NCBI GenBank assembly: GCA_030407085.1
Contig: CM059582.1
Coordinates: 140,261,501 to 140,325,500 of the forward strand
Direction of reading: 5' to 3'
DNA from: Trichopria drosophilae
Taxonomy: Eukaryota > Arthropoda > Insecta > Hymenoptera > Diapriidae
DNA: 64,000 nt
Every line of letters begins with the position of its first letter. Within the stretch, counting starts at the first letter, position 1. Under the pieces are notes generated by a model. The model worked only from the letters and a program-made list of their open reading frames with translations. It was not told the origin of the DNA and did no database searches. A program made the translations under genes and the position numbers. Below are positions 59,151 through 64,000 of the stretch, in pieces.

Positions 59151-61184
59151 TCATTGCCTGTGGCCTGCATCGGTAATATTTTCAAGCATGGCTAGTGAAG
59201 GATATTTCACTTGTGGTTGATGACGAGCATACCCCAAAAACCATAAGATAGAACCAACGTGTGCGCATGAACCGACTGTTCTAGCTCCTGTCTTACACGT
59301 ACAGTAATAACCCGAAATAGGGGTATCGATATCTTCATCATTTATGTTATGCTCTTCATATCTGTTGTCAGTGACGAACGCTATAAATATTTGGTACTTA
59401 GTTGCATTTCTAAATCTTGAATATATTCGAACTCTAATAAGCCCCGGTTCATTCAACAATGTGTCAATGTTAAATTCTTCAGTTTGTTCACGTTGGAGTT
59501 TATCCTGAATGTAAGCAGGCGCAAGATTCACTTGATAAACGCCAAATGTTAAATCATGTAAATAATCTAGGGACAGTCTTGGGAAGTGAGGCACATGGTG
59601 TTCATTCAACCGAACCCACTGTGCGTTTCGTCTCTCTAAATGATCGTTCTCGACTCTATTTTGAACAACATTAGGATGACGAGACATTTCTATCATTCGT
59701 TCTGCTAGTTCTGGAGTTGCTGCAGCCATGTTGATTGGTTCTCTATATTTATTGAGAATAGCACCAGCAATACGATAAAAATCCCCGATGTTAATGGCAT
59801 GGGTAATAGACACAGGTCCGTCTAAGAATTTAAAAATAGATTTAATATGACCATTTCGCGCCTCTACTACCCATCTTGATTTTGTAATTAGCCTGGAATC
59901 ATTTGCTGCAAAGGTGTCAAGTTGACGTTGACCACGAAGTAGTAGTGCAGGCATTTTATGATTGATGCCTAAAAGTTCAAGTAGTGGTATAGCATCTCTA
60001 TAGTCCCGATCGACAATGATTATGTCGCCTTCTGCAAACCACATTCGAAGAGCTGCAGGATCTGTTTGCATTTCGTTTTCAAGCATAGCGGCGTCATTAT
60101 TTTTAGAGTCTGAGAAATATGGCCCATGAATATCTAAAATGTAACCATTCGGAGCCACAATAAGGGCTGGTTTAATTAAATGTCGACCTTTATGGACCGA
60201 GTAGGACTGTCGGAGCGTTTGAAAGTTACTTGATTTATGTGTATACACGTATGTTCCATCGATAATTGCAATTGCGCGAGGGTCATTAGGGTTCGGATTG
60301 TAAAGCCGATTAGCAAAATCAGTGACATGTCTTTCAATGTATTGTTCTCGAGTAATTGCATTTAATCCAATATTTTCTGGTACAAACCTCAACATTAGTG
60401 ACTTTCGCACATTAGCGATAACTAATGAAACAGCTTGCCGGCTTGTGTATTTAAATATTACTTTTAAAAAATCATAAGATAAGTTTTGGCGCATTTTACA
60501 TAAAAATGTAAGTAGATGTTTTTTACTTATATGTCGAGTTACATTTCTATTAGGTTCCGGTACAGGGACCAAACGTGAAAACAAATCTCTAAATTGCTTA
60601 CGAGATATTGGGCTTAAGCTTTTGAACTCATCTTCTGAGAAACTTTCTTCGTCATCGTAATCAACCTCGTTTATTTTACTTGAGACCCGTAAACCCTGTA
60701 AGAAAGCTTGCAACTGTGGACCGCATATACGATAAGGTCTATTGATAAATTCTATTGTATCCATTAGAGGCAGCGGTATAAATCCATTAGCATCTAAATG
60801 CTGAGGACAGCATCGAACTGATTGTGGTATGTATATATTTTTTATGACAAAAACGTTAATCCTACAATTGACAGATAACCTCACAAAATTTCCGCAATTA
60901 TCGCAAAATATACAATTATTATTTCTTTTCAATGTCATTACGTTTAATCTCAAACAGTTTGGATCTTCTTCCAATTCACGTATCTCTGTATTAATACTTA
61001 CATTACAATTAAAACATAAACGGCTATCCTCCTGAACATCTTGGGGAGGATGATGAAGATATTCTCGACGCAGAATCGCGATTTGGCATTTTTGGTTGTT
61101 TTCATTGCCAAAAATACGGACCATTACTCGGCGGTGAAATCTTGCGTCACATACATAACAATTTATTCTATTTCGAGCTGCCAT
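59151..61184 (-). CDS. Intact DDE transposase with C-terminal SWIM zinc finger (677 aa)
   Basis: The single uninterrupted frame runs from ATG at 61184 to TGA at 59151. The N-terminus has paired cysteines (C9/C12, C57/C60, C91/C94/C97, C125/C126 with H129) that look like a zinc-binding module. Residues 187-265 form a helical region. The catalytic core follows the DDE_Tnp_4 pattern: D309 in AIIDGTYV, with HGPYFSDSKNNDAAML after it, D392 in IIIVDRDYRD and E441 in RWVVEARNGHIK. The SWIM motif CxCx9CxH is at C628, C630, C640 and H642. The gene lies between matching inverted arms, so it presumably cuts this element and perhaps relatives. The next in-frame methionine is far downstream and would remove the first Cys pair, so the first ATG is chosen. 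It is by far the longest intact frame in the window, which suggests recent activity or domestication. Function is inferred from motifs only. Confidence 0.9.
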   Translation of the reverse strand: MAARNRINCYVCDARFHRRVMVRIFGNENNQKCQIAILRREYLHHPPQDVQEDSRLCFNCNVSINTEIRELEEDPNCLRLNVMTLKRNNNCIFCDNCGNFVRLSVNCRINVFVIKNIYIPQSVRCCPQHLDANGFIPLPLMDTIEFINRPYRICGPQLQAFLQGLRVSSKINEVDYDDEESFSEDEFKSLSPISRKQFRDLFSRLVPVPEPNRNVTRHISKKHLLTFLCKMRQNLSYDFLKVIFKYTSRQAVSLVIANVRKSLMLRFVPENIGLNAITREQYIERHVTDFANRLYNPNPNDPRAIAIIDGTYVYTHKSSNFQTLRQSYSVHKGRHLIKPALIVAPNGYILDIHGPYFSDSKNNDAAMLENEMQTDPAALRMWFAEGDIIIVDRDYRDAIPLLELLGINHKMPALLLRGQRQLDTFAANDSRLITKSRWVVEARNGHIKSIFKFLDGPVSITHAINIGDFYRIAGAILNKYREPINMAAATPELAERMIEMSRHPNVVQNRVENDHLERRNAQWVRLNEHHVPHFPRLSLDYLHDLTFGVYQVNLAPAYIQDKLQREQTEEFNIDTLLNEPGLIRVRIYSRFRNATKYQIFIAFVTDNRYEEHNINDEDIDTPISGYYCTCKTGARTVGSCAHVGSILWFLGYARHQPQVKYPSLAMLENITDAGHRQ

Positions 61185-61720
61185 TGTTATACATTCTAAT
61201 AATATATTGTCAGTCTTTACTCTTCAATACACTTATTTTCCCTTACAGATCAAATGAGAAATAACAGAGAATCCAGTATGATTGCAAAAAGATATAACGC
61301 ATCACATATCACATGGAACGTTAGGATAACATATACAAAATACTGACGAAACGAATGCAAATACGAATCAGATGTCAAAACTAATGAAATGTAGAGCGTA
61401 GTACCAAAATATATATATGATGCCGAAACAATTGAACATATGGTGTACTTATTCAATGTCAAAGCCTAAAACAACCAGGAATTTGCAGAGAATCTACTTT
61501 ACCCAGATAAAAACGTGTTATATACAATTGTATTAAACTATAAAGAAATGATATATAATTATATAACTATATAATTATATAACTATATATAATTACATAG
61601 AAATTCAATACAATCTATATATGTGCCGTCAAACCAAGAATTTTATTTCTAAATTGTATTAAATACGAGCGGCGAAGAAATAACATTAATTATTCTCTAC
61701 ATGAGAATTATTTTCAATTA

Positions 61721-61783
<63 letters not shown>

Positions 61784-62227
61784 TAAATGATGATATTATA
61801 TACAAGTATATATGAATTTTGTCTCTATAGCACTGTATCCATATATATATGTTTGTATATAATTGTATACGAATGCACATGAGTATATACATAATATATA
61901 AATGTATACGTATACAACTCTATATAAAACATTCTTGCCGGGTAGCTCAAACAAAAAATGTAAGAAATAGATAACGTAAACTTATAAAATACAGAAACAA
62001 AGAAAAGGAGTATTAAATAAGATACTGATCTATTGATAAGTTCTTGTCATAAAAAATATATACATACCACAATCAGCTTGTTGCTGTCATCAGCATTTGA
62101 AAATTATTTGCAAGCACTGCAAGTATTTGGTACAAGCTTACAAAAAAACTCAAAGAGCAATTCTTTTAAGGACCTGAGACTCTGCTGTTATCATCACAAT
62201 GGTCTACGATAGGTGATTTTTATTTAA
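61185..62227. other. AT-rich upstream region of the transposase
   Basis: Contains a TA microsatellite (about 61722-61781) and other AT-rich runs such as ATAACTATATAATTATATA near 61560. The transposase promoter must lie here, but no specific site stands out. No gene. Confidence 0.5.
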
Positions 62228-63159
62228 GGTAATCCGTTTTATTTTTCAGAAATTGTCGGCCATATGGGATCAGTCATTTTGAATTTTCAAAACCTGATAT
62301 CAGATTCGTAATCAGTGACCAAAAAAAAAACCCGAGTAACGAGTTTCGAGCGCTTTCGTTCAATTTTTCAAAACTGGTCAGCCATATTGGATCCGCCATT
62401 TTGAATGTTCAAAATCTCATCAGATTCGTTATCAGGGATCCCAAAAACCCTAGAATGATGAGTTTCAAGCGATTCCGTTTAATTTTTCAAAACTTGTCAA
62501 CAATTTTGGATCTGCCATTTTGAATTTTCAAATCTGATATCAAATTCATCATCGCGGGCCCCAAAAACCCTAGAAGAACGAGTTTCGAGCGATTTCATTC
62601 AATTTTTTAAAACACGTTCGCCATATTGAATCCGCCATTTTAGATTTTCAAAGCCTGATATCAGATTCGTGATCGGCGACCCCAAAAACCCCAGAATAAT
62701 GAGTTTCAAGCTATTTCGTTTAATTTTTCAAAACTCGTCCGCCATATTGTATACGCCATTTTCAATTTTCAAAATCTGATATCAGATTCGTGATCAGCGA
62801 CCCCAAAAACCCCAGAATAATGAGTTTCAAGCGATTTCGTTTAATTTTTCAAAAATTGTACGCCATATTGGATCCGCCATTTTGAATTTTTAAAATCTGA
62901 TATCACATTCGTAATCAGCGACCAAAAAAACCTATGAATATTGTTGTCGCATATAAAAAATAAATGCGAAAGTCTCGGATCCGGGGGCCTATATCGTACG
63001 CCCGGACTATATCGTATAGTACTTTATCTCGAAAACTATTGATTTTTGGGGCTTTTACCATATAGAACTTTTGTTCGGCCTGTTCTGGACTACAACTTAG
63101 CGAAGTTTCAGGAAATTTAACCGGGCCCGCAAATCAAGCTAAAGTGTGCGGGGTCCTTT
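62228..63159. repeat. Right inverted arm with six 121-bp repeats
   Basis: Repeat landmarks (AGCGACC or variants) fall at 62314, 62434, 62554, 62675, 62796 and 62917, spaced 120-121 bp. They are followed outward by the same single-copy terminus as the left arm, in inverse orientation. The copy number differs from the left arm, so the units have expanded or been lost independently. Confidence 0.9.
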
Positions 63160-63256
63160 ATATTTTTTTATTAAAAAATTTATTAAACAATGTATGCATC
63201 TTTTTATTAGAAATATGATTATTTTTTAATTTATTTTATAGTTGTAGAAACGAAGT

Positions 63257-63672
63257 TGTCACGCAAGGTGACTATAAGATAAAAAAAGTTGGTGCTGATC
63301 CCGCCATATTGGAAGCGATTTTCGTGAGAGGGAAAGCCGGGTGTAATTATGCACTTTAATTGTCGTCTATATCCTTTGCAGGTACTTTATTGTGTACTTG
63401 GCGTACAGAAACTCCGCGAATTGAAATGCGGATTCTTTTTTTTTCTGAATAGCTTGGTTTCGCTCGCGTGATTCGCTCGTCGCGTACAGAGTCGGACCGC
63501 GTCTGATTCGAGCGCTAGTGAAAACGTGACTGACTCGAGTCGAGTGGGCGCATTAACGGAAGGCGCCGATTCGTTGAGCACGTGACCGAATACAGTGCTT
63601 TGCGCGGCGTATAAATAAAATACATGGCACTAATTCCGTCGGTAACTGAGGAATCTACCTCTGACGGTAACA
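63257..63672 (-). repeat. Candidate 3' LTR of BEL/Pao element (416 bp)
   Basis: On the minus strand it begins TGTTACCGTCAGAGG, directly after the purine-rich tract, and ends GCGTGACA; TGTTAC and GTGACA form short inverted termini. It contains a TATA box (ATTTATACGCCGCG, near 63610), as a retroviral-type LTR should. The partner LTR is outside the window, so the borders are provisional. Confidence 0.6.
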
Positions 63673-63825
63673 TACCGCCCGCCTCGTATTGATAGTCGAT
63701 ACGAAATAAGTGCCGATTGTACATGATTAACAGTATTGAAAACGCTTATACACTATACTTAATAACCTAGGTTTCTCTTATAAGCTAAAGGGCGTCCGCC
63801 CGCCATGAGAGAATCGCAGAATAGA

Positions 63826-63999
63826 TTACGGTGTACTATCTAATGGAAGCTTACATAGTTGCGTAATCGGACGTTTGAATGAAGTCGTAGTTGTTCGTAC
63901 AGATACTACGCGTACCCGACCGTCTGGTCCACGATATACTTCAGAGATGCGACCCAGACTCCACTTTGACGGGGGGAGCAATGCATTTTTTAAGAGAAC
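63826..63999 (-). CDS. BEL/Pao pol C-terminus (DUF5641-like), partial
   Basis: The frame is open from the window edge (63999) to TAA at 63826-63828, 57 codons. It reads VLLKNALLPPSKWSLGRISE, then VYRGPDGRVRVVSVRT and SFKRPITQLCKLPL. The pattern LPPxxWxLGRI...GxDGxVRVxxVRT...KRPxxxLCxLP is the DUF5641 tail that ends BEL/Pao polyproteins, after the integrase. No lesion is visible in this part. Whether the rest is intact cannot be known here. Confidence 0.85.
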   Translation of the reverse strand, partial: VLLKNALLPPSKWSLGRISEVYRGPDGRVRVVSVRTTTTSFKRPITQLCKLPLDSTP

Positions 64000-64000
64000 C

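Larger units (their letters stand above)
58332..63159 (-). mobile_element. DNA transposon with satellite-built inverted arms and DDE-SWIM transposase
   Basis: The termini AAAGGACCCCGCACACTTTA (58332) and its complement (ending 63159) start inverted arms. The outer about 230 bp of each arm is single-copy: GCGGGCCCGGTTAAATTTCC, then TAGTTTTCGAGATAAAGTAC. Inside lie 121-bp tandem repeats, about 3.5 units on the left and six on the right. Between the arms lies one intact transposase (59151-61184). The element is 4828 bp. No clear target duplication is visible in the low-complexity flanks: ATTAC on the left, ATATT on the right. Arms made of minisatellite recall Rehavkus-type elements, but this transposase is of the DDE_Tnp_4-like type, so the superfamily is left open. 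Confidence 0.87.
63257..64000 (-). mobile_element. BEL/Pao retrotransposon, 3' end (runs off right edge)
   Basis: The minus strand carries the last pol codons (63826-63999), an untranslated spacer, a purine-rich GAGGCGGGCGGTA and an LTR-like block (63257-63672). The rest of the element lies beyond the window. Confidence 0.75.

Noticed and set aside
61720..61785. AT-rich origin or regulatory element
   Set aside because: It is a plain TA microsatellite; no other supporting feature.
57273..63159. CRISPR-like array from regularly spaced repeats
   Set aside because: The repeats are contiguous satellite units of 121 or 216 bp without unique spacers, in a eukaryotic transposon context.
58290..63190. 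TTAA duplication for the DDE-SWIM element
   Set aside because: TTAA occurs on both sides (58310 and 63171) but at unequal distances from the matching termini (about 18 and 11 bp), within AT-rich runs. Not accepted as a target duplication.

Overview
This window looks like nuclear DNA of an arthropod, most likely an insect and plausibly a hymenopteran such as an ant. The grounds are AT-rich sequence, eukaryotic-only element classes, tRNA-derived SINEs, and the mix of R4/Dong-like, I-like, Ty3/gypsy, BEL/Pao, Penelope-like, Helitron and hAT elements. The organism call is inference. I found no intact host gene, no true tRNA or rRNA gene and no CRISPR array. Nearly everything recognisable is a mobile element, and only one long coding region is intact.

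Layout. 1-8338: a palindrome with two 2052-bp arms (its left end is the window edge). A complete hAT element (2234-6150) sits in its spacer, flanked by the 8-bp duplication CAAAAGGT; its transposase has two in-frame stop codons. 8339-11129: mostly unassigned. 11130-14406: a decayed Helitron on the minus strand. 14463-14806: a 344-bp inverted-repeat MITE. 14810-22716: no recognisable protein gene, but a tRNA-derived SINE (about 17890-18345), a cluster of CACTTCCGGT motifs, a perfect 16-bp hairpin, an array of GGTTATCTT-like motifs, a 39-bp minisatellite, and a 23-bp inverted repeat whose halves lie 4 kb apart. 23631-24796 and 26440-27674: two MITE-like elements flanked by TTAA. 29281-34020: an I-like LINE (ORF1; endonuclease, RT and RNase H) lacking its 3' end.

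34189-50390 is a three-level nest. An R4/Dong-like LINE (minus) is split by a Ty3/gypsy element (minus, 35038-48170, 4-bp duplication ATAC). That element is itself split by a second Ty3/gypsy element (plus, 40536-47622). All three are broken by stops, frameshifts or deletions.

50880-58331 holds a LINE C-terminal scrap, two more SINE copies, two satellite arrays and a Penelope-like fragment. 58332-63159 is the most interesting unit: a transposon with long inverted arms built from 121-bp repeats, carrying an intact 677-residue transposase that combines cysteine clusters, a DDE core and a C-terminal SWIM zinc finger. Its arm repeats also occur inside the two TTAA-flanked MITEs, which suggests a shared history. 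63257-64000: the 3' LTR and last pol codons of a BEL/Pao element running off the right edge.
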